From GCA-2720975 sp964467985 (lineage in GTDB: Bacteria; Planctomycetota; UBA1135; GCA-002686595), in contig CAYXTP010000011.1 in NCBI GenBank assembly GCA_964467985.1, forward strand, positions 1 through 64,000: a stretch of 64,000 nt of DNA, written 5' to 3'. Shown here piece after piece: positions 35,966 through 45,391 of the stretch (its first letter is position 1; each line of letters opens with the position of its first letter). Made by a program: the position numbers and the translations under genes. Below the pieces are notes generated by a model. That model was given only the letters and a program-made list of their open reading frames with translations. It did not search any database and was not told where the DNA came from.

Positions 35966-36946
35966 ATGATCGAGATTCAACAACTCACGAAGGTTTTCGA
36001 TTCACGGCCAGCCGTGGATCAAGTCAGCTTCGACGTGCACCCGGGCGAAGTCCTAGGCTTCCTAGGTCCCAACGGTGCGGGCAAGTCCACGACCATGAAG
36101 ATGATCACGGGCTTCCTGCCGCCCACCTCGGGAGGGGCTCGGATCTGTGGTCACGAGGTCACCGCTGACCCCATCGCGGCCCAGCGCTGCATCGGCTACT
36201 TGCCCGAGGGGGCGCCCCTGTACCCGGACATGACACCCGCTGCCCTGCTGCGCTTTGTAGCCGAGGCGCGCAACATGGACCGCGCGCGGCTTCAGCAGCG
36301 CATGCAGGAGGTCGTGGCCCTGGTGGGTATCGAAGGGGTGTTGGAACAACGCATCGACACGCTCTCCAAGGGCTTCAAGCGCCGGGTAGGTCTGGCCGCC
36401 TCGATCTTGCACGACCCCGAGGTCTTGGTTCTCGACGAGCCCACCGACGGACTGGATCCGAACCAGAAAGAGGAAGTGCGCAAGCTGATCCGCAGCATGG
36501 CGCAAGACAAAGTAATTGTGCTCTCGACCCACATTCTTGAAGAGGTGGAAGCTGTTTGCACGCGCGCCATCATCATTTCTGAGGGGCGTGTGCTGTTCGA
36601 CGGAACCCCTGCCGAGTTAAGGGCTCAATCCAAGACTCACGGTTCAATCCTGTTGCACGTTGAAGGAGTTCAAGCTGACCAAGCGCAGGCCGCACTTGCT
36701 GCCCTAGACGCGGTGGCCAGAGTCGAGACGCTTGACGCGGACCCGGGCGAGGGTCACGTGCGCCTGCGCGCGTATCCTGCGGGCGAAGCCCCTTTGCTGC
36801 ATCCGGTTACCGACCTCGTCAAGACGCAGAATTGGAACGTCGAACACTTGAGTGTCGAGCGCGGCAACCTCGATGAGGTCTTCCGCGCCATTACGACGAC
36901 CCCGAGCACAAACGAGCGGGTATCCAACGCGGGTACCCAAGCATGA
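35966..36946 (+). CDS. ABC transporter ATP-binding protein, GldA-like
   Basis: 326 residues from ATG 35966 (MIEIQQLTKVFDSRPAVDQV); an upstream Met at 35921 is not family-like. Walker A GPNGAGKST, signature LSKGFKRRVGL (noncanonical SKG), Walker B VLVLDEPTDGLDP and switch His STHILEEVE are visible. A C-terminal domain of about 100 residues follows. It is first in a four-gene operon with a permease, a GldG-like protein and a DUF4340 protein, all joined by 3-base gaps or ATGA overlaps. This set is homologous to the GldA-F-G gliding-motility ABC system but is widespread in non-gliding bacteria, so motility should not be assumed. Confidence 0.9.
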   Translation: MIEIQQLTKVFDSRPAVDQVSFDVHPGEVLGFLGPNGAGKSTTMKMITGFLPPTSGGARICGHEVTADPIAAQRCIGYLPEGAPLYPDMTPAALLRFVAEARNMDRARLQQRMQEVVALVGIEGVLEQRIDTLSKGFKRRVGLAASILHDPEVLVLDEPTDGLDPNQKEEVRKLIRSMAQDKVIVLSTHILEEVEAVCTRAIIISEGRVLFDGTPAELRAQSKTHGSILLHVEGVQADQAQAALAALDAVARVETLDADPGEGHVRLRAYPAGEAPLLHPVTDLVKTQNWNVEHLSVERGNLDEVFRAITTTPSTNERVSNAGTQA

Positions 36947-37689
36947 ACGCCGCCATTCACAACGCACGCTGCGTGTTCAAGCGCGAATTGCAGGGCTACT
37001 TCGCCACCCCCGTTGCGTACGTCTTCCTGGTCATCTACCTGATCCTCGCCGGTGTCTTCACCTGGTACCTGGGAGGCCTCTACGAGCAGGATCAGGCGGA
37101 TCTGACGCCCTTCTTCTCCTTCCAACCCTGGCTCTTCCTGGCCTTGATTCCAGCCCTGGCCATGCGCTTGTGGGCTGAGGAACGGCACAGTGGCACGATC
37201 GAATTGCTGCTCACGCTGCCCATCAGTCCCGGGCAGGCGGTGCTCGGAAAGTTCCTGGCGGCCTGGCTCTTTGTGGGTGTGGCCCTGGCCTTGACCGTGG
37301 GCGAGTGGATCACGGTAGCGTGGCTAGGCGGCCCCGACCACGGGGTGATCGCCACCAGCTACCTGGGCACCCTGCTACTGGCCGGCGGGTTCTTGTCCAT
37401 CGGTGCCTGCCTCTCCGCCCTGACGCGCAACCAAGTGGTGGCCTTTGTGCTGTCCATCTCGATCGGATTTCTGTTCATCCTCAGCGGGTACCCGGCGGTA
37501 CTCGAGTTTGCTGAGGCATTGTTGCCCGACTTCCTGGTGGGCTCTGTTCGCCAGATGAGTTTCTTGACGCATTTCAATGGCATCGTGCGGGGGGTGATTG
37601 ATGCGCGCGATGTGGTCTTCTTCCTCTCCCTCATCGGCGTGTTTCTGTTTGCCAACACGGTCATCATCGACGCCAAGAAGGCGGACTGA
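36943..37689 (+). CDS. ABC-2 permease, GldF-like
   Basis: 248 residues, with six TM helices in the ABC-2 pattern. It starts FKRELQGYFATPVAYVFLVIYLIL (here read as two segments, about 12-24 and 25-35), followed by EERHSGTIELLLTLPIS, the conserved cytoplasmic coupling segment of GldF-type permeases. The ATG overlaps the stop of the ATPase gene (ATGA). It probably dimerises to form the channel for the GldA-like ATPase. Substrate unknown. Confidence 0.88.
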   Translation: MNAAIHNARCVFKRELQGYFATPVAYVFLVIYLILAGVFTWYLGGLYEQDQADLTPFFSFQPWLFLALIPALAMRLWAEERHSGTIELLLTLPISPGQAVLGKFLAAWLFVGVALALTVGEWITVAWLGGPDHGVIATSYLGTLLLAGGFLSIGACLSALTRNQVVAFVLSISIGFLFILSGYPAVLEFAEALLPDFLVGSVRQMSFLTHFNGIVRGVIDARDVVFFLSLIGVFLFANTVIIDAKKAD

Positions 37690-37692
37690 TCC

Positions 37693-39600
37693 ATGAAGCA
37701 TCTGAACTCAACTTGGACCGCCCTACTGGCAGCGGGTCTGCTCTTTGTCGGCATCAACCTCTTCGCAGGCACGGCCCTACGATTCTGGCGCATGGACATG
37801 ACGGAGCAGTCGCTGTTTACCCTTTCACAGGGTACGCGCAACATTCTGAAACGCATCGATGAGCCGATTACGATCCGACTCTTCTTCTCCGCGGGTACGG
37901 CCGAGGATATTCCTGCCTTGCAGACCTACGCACGGCGCGTGCGGGAACTGCTGGAGGAGGTGGAAGCCGCAGCCGACGGCAAGGTGGCCCTGCTCGTTAT
38001 TGATCCCGAGCCCTACTCCGAAGAGGAAGAGCTAGCAAACTCCTACGGCATCCGTGGGCAACTGGTCAGCGCAGCGGGAGACATGCTCTTCTTCGGCTTG
38101 GCCGCCAACAACAGCGTAGACCGGGTGGAGACGATCCCTTCACTCGACGCGCGCGGGGCAGCCTACCTCGAGTACGACGTCGCCAAGCTGATCCACGACC
38201 TGACCCAAGCGCAGGATGACCGCGGGCGTGTGGCGATCCTCTCCAGCCTGCCTCTGGAGGGACAGCAAGCGATGATGCCCGGCATGCCCTCTCAGAATCC
38301 GTGGGCCATCACCCAAGTCCTTGGAGACAGCTTCGAAACCGAGACCCTGAACCCGGCCAACATGACGGGCCCCATCGACCCCGGGGTGGATGTGCTGCTC
38401 ATCGTGCATCCGAAGGGATTCAGTGACACGACGCGCTTCGCGATTGACCAGTTCGCTCTGGCTGGCGGCAAGGTCATGGCTCTGGTCGATCCCTACTGCT
38501 ACTTCGATATGCCGCCTCCCGGGCAGCAGAACCAGTTTGGATACGTTCGCGCGTCGCAGCTCGATGATCTGCTTGGGGCCTGGGGGGTTGAAGTGACCCC
38601 CTCCCAAGTCGCTGGGGATGCGTCCCTCGCGCGGCCCGTCCGAGCGGGGAATTCTGTACTCGATTTTCCACTATGGATCGAGCTCAACGCGTCGGTGGAC
38701 GAGGGCATGTTCAACGCCACCGACACAGTTTCCTCCAGTCTGTCTCTGGTCAATTTTTTCTGTCCGGGTGAAGTGCGCGCCATCGCCGATGGCAGTACCG
38801 AGGTCACGACCTTGCTGTCCACATCGCCCACGGGCCAAACAATCGATGCGGTCAACTTGCAGTTCGCGCCCGACGTCGTGCAGCTTGCGCCCACCCTGGG
38901 CGCGCAGTTCGGGACGACCCCGCATGTCGACGAGCAGGGCGTCGAACAGCGCGTAAGCCTGGCCGTGCGGGTCAGCGGGCCCATTTCCACGGCCTTCCCG
39001 GAGGGTGCCCCCGAAGGCTGGCTGGGACAGGATCCGGTCCTCGAAGAATCGAAGGGAGCCTTCAACGCCATTGTGATCGCAGACGTGGACTGCATGCACG
39101 AAGCCCTCTGGCGTTCAGCACAGATGACCCAGCTGGGTATGCTCGAACGACGCAACAACAACCCCGTCCTGCTGGTCAACGCCATCGAGAACCTGCTGGG
39201 CTCCAACGACCTACTGTCCCTACGTGGCCGCGGCCTGTTCAGCCGGCCCTTTGAAAAGAAGGACGCGCTGGCGAAGGCCGCCCGTGAGCGTTTCCTGGAC
39301 AAGGACCAAGAACTGCAAGCTAAGGAGCAGGAGCTCAGCGCTCAAATTCAGAAGCTGCAAGCGGGCGCCGATGAGCAAGGCGTCACCTACGTGACTCCCC
39401 AACAGCTCGCGGAACTGCAAGCCAGGCAAGAAGAGCAAATCGAGATCCGCAAGCAGCGCGGTCGAGTGAAGCACGACCTGAGCAAGGACATCGAGGCCCT
39501 CGGCATGCGCCTCAAGTTCATCCACATTGGATTGATTCCCCTTCTGGTCGCCCTGGGCGGCCTGTCCTTCCGGTTTCGTCGGCGGAGGAAAAGCGCATGA
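37693..39600 (+). CDS. GldG-family ABC auxiliary protein
   Basis: 635 residues. N-terminal TM (about 10-30), then the GldG/IFT52-like extracytoplasmic domain: RMDMTEQSLFTLSQGTRNIL, ITIRLFFSAGTAEDIPAL, YARRVRELLEEVEAA, LLIVHPKGFSDTTRFAIDQF, KVMALVDPY. A heptad-rich region (about 525-600, many Glu/Gln/Lys) is a coiled coil, followed by a C-terminal TM (IGLIPLLVALGGLSF). It sits 3 bases after the GldF-like permease and overlaps the DUF4340 gene. Family members are needed for the ABC system's function, but their molecular role is unknown. Confidence 0.87.
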   Translation: MKHLNSTWTALLAAGLLFVGINLFAGTALRFWRMDMTEQSLFTLSQGTRNILKRIDEPITIRLFFSAGTAEDIPALQTYARRVRELLEEVEAAADGKVALLVIDPEPYSEEEELANSYGIRGQLVSAAGDMLFFGLAANNSVDRVETIPSLDARGAAYLEYDVAKLIHDLTQAQDDRGRVAILSSLPLEGQQAMMPGMPSQNPWAITQVLGDSFETETLNPANMTGPIDPGVDVLLIVHPKGFSDTTRFAIDQFALAGGKVMALVDPYCYFDMPPPGQQNQFGYVRASQLDDLLGAWGVEVTPSQVAGDASLARPVRAGNSVLDFPLWIELNASVDEGMFNATDTVSSSLSLVNFFCPGEVRAIADGSTEVTTLLSTSPTGQTIDAVNLQFAPDVVQLAPTLGAQFGTTPHVDEQGVEQRVSLAVRVSGPISTAFPEGAPEGWLGQDPVLEESKGAFNAIVIADVDCMHEALWRSAQMTQLGMLERRNNNPVLLVNAIENLLGSNDLLSLRGRGLFSRPFEKKDALAKAARERFLDKDQELQAKEQELSAQIQKLQAGADEQGVTYVTPQQLAELQARQEEQIEIRKQRGRVKHDLSKDIEALGMRLKFIHIGLIPLLVALGGLSFRFRRRRKSA

Positions 39601-40826
39601 AGAACAAGACTCTGATCGTGATGGCGTCCTGCGGCGCGGTCCTAACCGTGTTGGGCCTCGCACTCGACTCCGGTCGTGACTCGCGCGCCGCCTGGAGCCA
39701 GACTTCTGAGCTAATCTTCCCAGATCTTCCCGATCAGGCCCAAGAGGCCGACACGCTAGTCATCGAGAGTGCCTCGGGAGTTACCACCCTGACCCGCTCC
39801 GGTGAGGACTGGACCGTGGCTGAACGGCAGGGCTACCCGGGACGCGGCGATGAAGTGGGTCGATTGCTGCTCGCCTTGGCCCAGGCCAGGCGCGTGGAGC
39901 CCCTGACCTCCAAGCCCGAGTTGCATGAGCAACTTGGACTGGGGGGCTTCGCACGCGAGGACTCCCCGACCGTGCGACTCACGGCTCGGGTCGGCAAGGA
40001 CACCGTGTTGGCCGATCTGTACATCGGAAATCGCCGCACCCAGGGGGTGGGCGAAGGCTGGTACGTACGCCAGCCCGACGAGGACGAGACCTGGGCCGCC
40101 CAATCCAAGCTCAGGTGCCCGCGCAACACGAGCGAATGGTTGCAGACCGAGCTACTGGATATTGCACGGGACCGCATCGAGCGCGTGCGCTTGGAAGGGC
40201 CCACGGGCGAGATTGTTCTGCTCAAGCGGCAGGCCGAAAACGGACCCGGCTTCGACATCGAAAACCTGCCTCAGGGTCGCGAGCCGAAGACCGCCTCGAG
40301 CGCCCCCAGTTTCTTGGGTTCCCTCGCCAGCCTGCGTATCAGCGACGTGCAGTCCAATTCAGAGGGTTCGTTCCCCACAACAGGGCTGACCCGTACGACC
40401 TGGACCACAAGCGCTGGATTGTGGATCAAGACCGAACTCGCTGAAGAGGATGAAAACCTGCTCGCGCGTTTCGAATTTGGTTATTCAGGGCAGGCCGCGA
40501 CGACTCCGCAGCTCGGTCCGGTTCCGGCTCCAGACGAGGACGCAGAGAATCGGCCCACACCTGAGGAGTTGCAAGCCGAGGCCGCCCAGCTCAATGCGGC
40601 CACAGAGGGTTGGATCTTTGTACTGCCCTCCTGGAAGACAACGTCGTTCATCACGACTATGGAAGACCTGTTGGTGCCGCTAGTCGAAGAGGAGGACGGA
40701 GAGGCTGGCGAATCGGACTCCGTTGTCCCCGATCTCCCGCTGGAAGTGCCTGAAGTCGAAGCGCAGGATGCGGAGCAAGACTCAGAAGGCACAGCCGAGA
40801 CCGAGGGGGACGGCGACGGGTTCTAG
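39597..40826 (+). CDS. DUF4340-domain protein
   Basis: 409 residues. N-terminal TM or signal (TLIVMASCGAVLTVLGLAL), then repeated beta segments typical of DUF4340 (LVIESASGVTTLTRSGEDWTV, VRLTARVGKDTVLADLYIGN, IERVRLEGPTGEIVLLKR). The C-terminus is a highly acidic tail (about 355-409). DUF4340 proteins are nearly always encoded next to GldG-like proteins, as here (ATGA overlap), and probably work with them in the periplasm. A GC-rich 6-bp hairpin follows at 40854. Confidence 0.87.
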   Translation: MKNKTLIVMASCGAVLTVLGLALDSGRDSRAAWSQTSELIFPDLPDQAQEADTLVIESASGVTTLTRSGEDWTVAERQGYPGRGDEVGRLLLALAQARRVEPLTSKPELHEQLGLGGFAREDSPTVRLTARVGKDTVLADLYIGNRRTQGVGEGWYVRQPDEDETWAAQSKLRCPRNTSEWLQTELLDIARDRIERVRLEGPTGEIVLLKRQAENGPGFDIENLPQGREPKTASSAPSFLGSLASLRISDVQSNSEGSFPTTGLTRTTWTTSAGLWIKTELAEEDENLLARFEFGYSGQAATTPQLGPVPAPDEDAENRPTPEELQAEAAQLNAATEGWIFVLPSWKTTSFITTMEDLLVPLVEEEDGEAGESDSVVPDLPLEVPEVEAQDAEQDSEGTAETEGDGDGF

Positions 40827-40853
40827 GGGTCCCCAAGGGAGAAGTCGCTTGTG

Positions 40854-40868
40854 GCCGCCCCAGGCGGC
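40854..40868 (+). terminator. Short hairpin after the Gld-like operon
   Basis: GCCGCC-cca-GGCGGC forms a 6-bp stem followed by GCTACCCTTT. It lies between the DUF4340 gene and the MBL hydrolase start. Weak candidate terminator. Confidence 0.3.
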
Positions 40869-40882
40869 GCTACCCTTTGGCC

Positions 40883-41869
40883 ATGAATTGGCACCTGCGC
40901 TTGGCCCGCGCTTGGACTTCTGTCCGCACCTCTGTTTGCGCTCCTGTTTGGGCACTGAGTTTGGCGAGTTGCGCGACGACTCCATCGACCGCTCCGTACC
41001 TGCTGTTGTTGGGAACGGCCCAAGACGGGGGCTACCCGCAGATCGCCTGCCAACAACCCCTGTGCCAAGCGGCCAGGCAAGACAAGGGGTTGGCCCGCAA
41101 TGTGGTCAGCGGCTTGATCGTCGACCCGCGTTCAGAGCAACGCTGGCTCATCGACGCCAGCCCCGACCTGCCCGACCAAGTCGAATTGGCACGTGGACAC
41201 GGGGGCCCGGCTGCCGATGTACCTGGCCGCCCCCCCCTCTTCGATGGGATCTTCCTGACCCACGCTCACACCGGGCACTATGCGGGGCTGGTGCACCTGG
41301 GGCGTGAGGCCTACGGCGCGCAGACTACAGCCCTCTACACCTCGCCCTCGATGGGCAGGTACCTGCGAAGCAACGGGCCGTGGAGCCTGCTGTTTGACGC
41401 CGGGCACGTGCAGCAGTTCGACCTGACCCCCGGGCAAGCCATGGCCATGGCGCCCGGTATCAGCGTCACTCCGATTCCCGTAGGTCACCGGGGCGAGTTC
41501 AGCGACACGCTGGCCTTCGCGATTCAGGGCCCCCAACGCCGCATCCTGTACCTGCCGGACATCGACCGTTGGGACGGGGATTGGGCGGACTTTGCGAACT
41601 GGCTGTCCGCCTACGACCAGGTTCTTGTGGATGGGACATTCTTCGACAGCCATGAATTGCCCGGGCGCGACATGTCGAAGATCCCCCACCCACCGATCGC
41701 GGCCACCTTGGATGCCATCCAGTCCTTGCCATTGAGCGAGCGCTCGAAGGTGATCTTCTTCCACCTGAATCACTCCAATCCGGTGTTGGACCCGCGCAGC
41801 CCGCAGACGATGCGAGTGCTGGCCAGCGGGGCACAGGTCGCATGGGACGGAATGCGCATCGAGCTTTAG
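40883..41869 (+). CDS. PqqB-like metallo-beta-lactamase-fold hydrolase
   Basis: 328 residues from ATG 40883, with a lipoprotein-like start (VWALSLASC). It has the MBL fold: LLLGTAQDGGYPQI, the metal motif as HAHTGHYAG (Asp of HxHxDH replaced by Gly), VTPIPVGHRGEFSDTLAF, LYLPDIDRW and FFHLNHSNP. This pattern matches a PqqB-related group of MBL proteins found without other pqq genes, as is the case here. It is likely a secreted hydrolase; I see no basis for PQQ synthesis. Confidence 0.82.
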   Translation: MNWHLRLARAWTSVRTSVCAPVWALSLASCATTPSTAPYLLLLGTAQDGGYPQIACQQPLCQAARQDKGLARNVVSGLIVDPRSEQRWLIDASPDLPDQVELARGHGGPAADVPGRPPLFDGIFLTHAHTGHYAGLVHLGREAYGAQTTALYTSPSMGRYLRSNGPWSLLFDAGHVQQFDLTPGQAMAMAPGISVTPIPVGHRGEFSDTLAFAIQGPQRRILYLPDIDRWDGDWADFANWLSAYDQVLVDGTFFDSHELPGRDMSKIPHPPIAATLDAIQSLPLSERSKVIFFHLNHSNPVLDPRSPQTMRVLASGAQVAWDGMRIEL

Positions 41870-41946
41870 CCTCCTCTCTGGTTGAGATTCACACCCGGCG
41901 CTAGAGTGGCCGCCCCCTTCCCCCCCAACCCCACACTCCCGAAGCC

Positions 41947-42822
41947 ATGATTGTCCCGCGCACCACCCGTGATGCCATCCTCACCAAACTCAAGAACAAG
42001 GTCGCGAATCACGACCCGATCCTGATTTCCTCGGCGGGCAGTGGCCTCGTGGCCAGCCTGCTCGAGAAGGCGGGGGCGGATTGCGTCAACACGTTTGCGG
42101 GAGCCCGCCTGCGAGCGAACGGCATGGGCACCATGTCCATGATGTGGCCGATCCTGGACTCCAACGCTCAAGTTTTGCGTAACACGACCGAGGACATCTT
42201 GCCGGCCATGAGCGGCGATGCATTCGTGTGTGCCTGCATCAATGCCAACGATCCGTTGAAGGACATGCGCACTTTCCTGCAGACCCTTCTGGACAACGGA
42301 ATCCCGGCCGTTTCGAACATCGGCCCTTCGGTCAGTTACGTCGACAAGGACTCGACCCTCTTTCGGGTCATGCACAAGAGTGGGATCCGCTTCCAGCACG
42401 AAGTGGAGATGTTGGCCCTGGCCAAAGAAATGGGCCTGGTCAGCGTCGGCCTAGCTTTCGACATGGAGGACGCCCAGGAACTCCTGGAAGGCTCCAAGCC
42501 CGACATCTTCTGCTTCCATGCAGGCAACACCAAGGGCGGACTGCGCGGCTACGACTCCGGGGAGACCATTGAGGAAACGGCTGAACGAACCGAAGTGGCG
42601 TATCAAATGGCGCGCAAGATCCACCCCGAGGTGATTCTCGTCGGCCACGGTGCGGCGATGGAAACTCCTGAGGATGCCCAGTACATGCTCGACCACACAA
42701 CCGGGGACGGGGTGTGGACTGGGTCCTCCACAGAGCGCCTGCCTATCGAAAAGGCAGTCCTCGAAGCCGCCTCGGCCTTTGCCAATCTGAAGTTCAGCGC
42801 CAAGGCGACCCAGGGATCCTGA
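41947..42822 (+). CDS. PEP-hydrolase-family TIM-barrel protein (Tm-1 C-terminal half)
   Basis: 291 residues, a single TIM barrel of the phosphoenolpyruvate mutase/hydrolase superfamily: DPILISSAGSGLVASLLEKAG, NTFAGARLRANGMGTMS, DAFVCACINANDP, GIPAVSNIGPSV, FCFHAGNTKGGLRGYDSG and ILVGHGAAMETPEDAQ. The next gene encodes a Tm-1-like protein 2 bases downstream. In plants and fungi these two are joined in one polypeptide (tomato Tm-1), in the opposite order. Biochemical function is not established; it is probably co-functional with its neighbour. Confidence 0.85.
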   Translation: MIVPRTTRDAILTKLKNKVANHDPILISSAGSGLVASLLEKAGADCVNTFAGARLRANGMGTMSMMWPILDSNAQVLRNTTEDILPAMSGDAFVCACINANDPLKDMRTFLQTLLDNGIPAVSNIGPSVSYVDKDSTLFRVMHKSGIRFQHEVEMLALAKEMGLVSVGLAFDMEDAQELLEGSKPDIFCFHAGNTKGGLRGYDSGETIEETAERTEVAYQMARKIHPEVILVGHGAAMETPEDAQYMLDHTTGDGVWTGSSTERLPIEKAVLEAASAFANLKFSAKATQGS

Positions 42823-42824
42823 AG

Positions 42825-44048
42825 GTGTCCAAGCCCGTGCCCACTATCGCCGTCCTCGCCACGCTCGACACCAAGGGCGCCGAAGCCGCTTACGTGAAGG
42901 AGCGCATCGAGGCCCTGGGTGGGGAAGCCCTGCTCATCGACATGGGCCTGGTCGGCGAACCGGGTACGCAGCCGGATGTCGGTCGAGATGAGCTGATCGC
43001 GGCTGGGGGTTCCAGCTTGGCCGCCTTGTTGGAGAACCCCGAACGCCAGACAGCCGCCCCGATCCTGATCGCCGGGGCAACGGCCATCCTGCAGAACCTG
43101 ATTGCCGAAGGGCGCATCGGGGCCATGCTGGGATTCGGCGGGACTCAAGGCAGCTCAAACTGCTCCGCAACGATGCAGGCCCTGCCGTTTGGATTCCCGA
43201 AGGTGCTGTTGTCCACCATGGCATCGGGCGACACGTCTTCGTTCGTGGGCATCAAGGACATCACGATGATGTTCCCCGTCAGCGACATCCTGGGTCTCAA
43301 TCCTCTGGCTCGGACGATGCTCGCCAACGCGGCGGCCTGTGCTTGGGGCATGGCCCAGGCCGGAGTGCCTCTCGAGAAGTCCAGCGGTGACCGGCCTGTC
43401 ATCGCCATGACCAACCTCGGAGTGCTCACCGATGGCACGATGCACGCGCAGAAGCGCTTCGAGGAGGCTGGTTACGAGGTGATCATCTTCCACGCGGTGG
43501 GTTCCGGTGGCACAGCCATGGAACAACTCATGCGCGAGGGATACATCCAAGCGGTGTTCGACTACGGCCTGGGTGAGATTTCCGATGAAGTGCATGGTGG
43601 ATTGCGAGCGGCCACGCCCGAGCGGCTGACCGTGGCCGGTGAGTTGGGTTTGCCGCAAGTGATCGTGCCCGGCGGCACGGAACACATCGGCCTCTTCACC
43701 GAACCGAATGTGGTACCCGAACGCTTCAAGGACCACCTGCACGGGTTCCACAACCCCATCATCTTCGTTCCGCGCCTGAACGCGGAGGAAATGCGCGCGG
43801 TTGCCGAGAGCATCTGCGAGCGATTGCAGTCCACCCGAGGCAAGGCCGTCATGTTCTTGCCCCTGCGCAGCACGAGCTGCTACGGAGTAGAAGGCGGTAT
43901 GCTGCGCGACCCCGAGTCCGACGCGGCTTTCTACGCAGCCCTCAAGCACGGTGCACCGAACTCGGTGGAGGTCGTGGAGGTGGATGCGGATGCGGAGGAT
44001 CCGGCCTTCGTGGATCAGGCCGTGGACCGACTGCTCTCCATGCTCTAG
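42825..44048 (+). CDS. Tm-1-like ATP-binding domain protein (UPF0261)
   Basis: 407 residues from the GTG at 42825, where homology begins (PTIAVLATLDTKGAEAAYVK). An in-frame start at 42714 lies inside the neighbour. UPF0261 blocks: AMLGFGGTQGSSNCSATMQ, PFGFPKVLLSTMASGDTS, ITMMFPVSDILGLNP, VIIFHAVGSGGTAMEQL, DYGLGEISDEVHGG and IFVPRLNAEEMR. The glycine-rich segments bind nucleotide in tomato Tm-1. It forms a two-gene operon with the TIM-barrel gene upstream. Cellular role unknown; virus-resistance data exist only for the plant protein. Confidence 0.9.
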   Translation: MSKPVPTIAVLATLDTKGAEAAYVKERIEALGGEALLIDMGLVGEPGTQPDVGRDELIAAGGSSLAALLENPERQTAAPILIAGATAILQNLIAEGRIGAMLGFGGTQGSSNCSATMQALPFGFPKVLLSTMASGDTSSFVGIKDITMMFPVSDILGLNPLARTMLANAAACAWGMAQAGVPLEKSSGDRPVIAMTNLGVLTDGTMHAQKRFEEAGYEVIIFHAVGSGGTAMEQLMREGYIQAVFDYGLGEISDEVHGGLRAATPERLTVAGELGLPQVIVPGGTEHIGLFTEPNVVPERFKDHLHGFHNPIIFVPRLNAEEMRAVAESICERLQSTRGKAVMFLPLRSTSCYGVEGGMLRDPESDAAFYAALKHGAPNSVEVVEVDADAEDPAFVDQAVDRLLSML

Positions 44049-44071
44049 GTCCGCGCGCCTGCGCGCAGGAC
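44049..44071. terminator. Bidirectional hairpin between convergent genes
   Basis: GTCC-GCGCGC-ct-GCGCGC-a-GGAC forms a 10-bp stem with one bulged A. It starts right after the Tm-1-like gene (stop 44048) and faces the 3' end of the BatA-like gene (44103), so it could end transcripts from both sides. Confidence 0.5.
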
Positions 44072-44102
44072 TCTCGCCGACGCCGGCACAGGTCAGCCCT
44101 GA

Positions 44103-45389
44103 TCAGCGCGGGATTAGAGCGGCGGCAAACAACAACACCGCGGCAGCGGCGGCGAGCAACCTTTCTAGTGGCCAGGCTGCAGGCGCAGCTCGGGGGTCCG
44201 CAATGCCCGGCTGCGGGGCACGGCTGCTGGTATCTCCTGCGGAAGCGCGTTCTGCTGAGGTCAGTATCCCAGGGGCTGGGGCCAAAGCGCGGTCCAGTAG
44301 CTCGGCCCAGGAAACGGCAAAGGTACCGGGATCCACGCTGCTTTCCTCAAACGGCTCGCGAAACGCCAGCCGCACCCGGCCGGGTTGCCAGGTCACCAGA
44401 CGCTGCTCACGCCCGTTCACCTGGCCACTCAGCCAGGTGGACCAGCGCGCCTCCGGGGAGGGGTCATCCCTCAGCTCGGAAACCTGAGCCCTGGCCTGCC
44501 ACCCATCGCGCCCGAAGGTGCAGGGTACGGCCGAGGGCTCCGCGATCGCGGTCGCTAGCAGGCGCAGAGCCAATCGATCCGCTCCAGTATCCACATCCAG
44601 CACATCGAACCCGCGTTGTTCCGACCAGATCCGGGCGAACAGAGCCAGTCGTTTGGGCACGCCCGGATCGACATACACTGCGCGGCGAGCCAGGGCCCGC
44701 CCCTCGACAATCTGCCCGCCACTCAGAACCAGACTGCGATCCCCCACGCTGGCCACGGCCCCGGCTACCGGGCCACCGCCTGATAGGACATATCCCGCGT
44801 ATTGAGGAGCGGGCCCGGGCGGCAGGCGATCGCTCAGCCACAGGGTGTTCGGCTCATCCAGTGCCGACCAGGAGCGGCGTTCGTAGCCACCTGGAGCCGC
44901 GACGAGAAAGTCGTCGGGCACCTGGTCGGCGGCCAACCGATCCAATCGTGTGACGCCCGAGAGACGACGGGACCACAATAGCTTTGGGCGCGTGGCCTGG
45001 GCGTGAAGCAATTGATCCAAGGTGCCAAGGGCGACAGCGAGCCGGGTTCCACGACCACTCGCCAGCCCCCCCTCGGTGGTGTGCTCGAGGAACATGGCAG
45101 GGCGGGTGTCCACGATCACGTGCCAGGTGGACTGCTGGTCCGGTTCTCCTGGGCGCGGCCCGGCCAGTGCCAAGGCGCCGGCTGAGAGGCCTGCCACCAA
45201 GAGCACGCGGGACAGGGGCAGGCGCCAACGGATGCGGGCACCGTCTCCCTCGCCAGCGAGATCACGCCACAGCCGCAGAGTGCCTAGATGCAGCGGATTG
45301 GGTTTCGCACGTCGCAGGGAGAGCAACACCAAGAGTGCGGGCAGGGCCAGGGCCCAGAACCCCACCGGCCGCGTCCACTCAACGTTCAC
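44103..45389 (-). CDS. BatA-like membrane protein with degenerate VWA domain
   Basis: 428 residues from a GTG 2 bases after the DUF58 stop. TM helices at about 9-27 and 60-77 flank the BatA-type motif WRLPLSRVLLVAGLSAGALALAG (read as two parts: WRLPLSRV, then the helix), and a C-terminal TM (about 408-425). The middle is VWA-like, but the MIDAS motif DxSxS is DTRPA, so metal binding is probably lost. BatA-type proteins work with DUF58 proteins and usually with a MoxR ATPase, which is absent in this window. Together with 45392 and 46349 it forms a minus-strand operon. Confidence 0.78.
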   Translation of the reverse strand: MNVEWTRPVGFWALALPALLVLLSLRRAKPNPLHLGTLRLWRDLAGEGDGARIRWRLPLSRVLLVAGLSAGALALAGPRPGEPDQQSTWHVIVDTRPAMFLEHTTEGGLASGRGTRLAVALGTLDQLLHAQATRPKLLWSRRLSGVTRLDRLAADQVPDDFLVAAPGGYERRSWSALDEPNTLWLSDRLPPGPAPQYAGYVLSGGGPVAGAVASVGDRSLVLSGGQIVEGRALARRAVYVDPGVPKRLALFARIWSEQRGFDVLDVDTGADRLALRLLATAIAEPSAVPCTFGRDGWQARAQVSELRDDPSPEARWSTWLSGQVNGREQRLVTWQPGRVRLAFREPFEESSVDPGTFAVSWAELLDRALAPAPGILTSAERASAGDTSSRAPQPGIADPRAAPAAWPLERLLAAAAAVLLFAAALIPR

Positions 45390-45391
45390 GC

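Noticed and set aside
35966..40826. Gliding motility operon
   Set aside because: The ABC set is GldA/F/G-like but such genes are common in non-gliding bacteria, and no other gld or spr genes are present.
40883..41869. PQQ biosynthesis gene pqqB
   Set aside because: Only the MBL fold is shared; no pqqA, C, D or E is nearby and the protein has a lipoprotein-like start.
42714..42824. Upstream start of the Tm-1-like protein
   Set aside because: It lies in the 3' end of the TIM-barrel gene; family similarity begins at the GTG at 42825.
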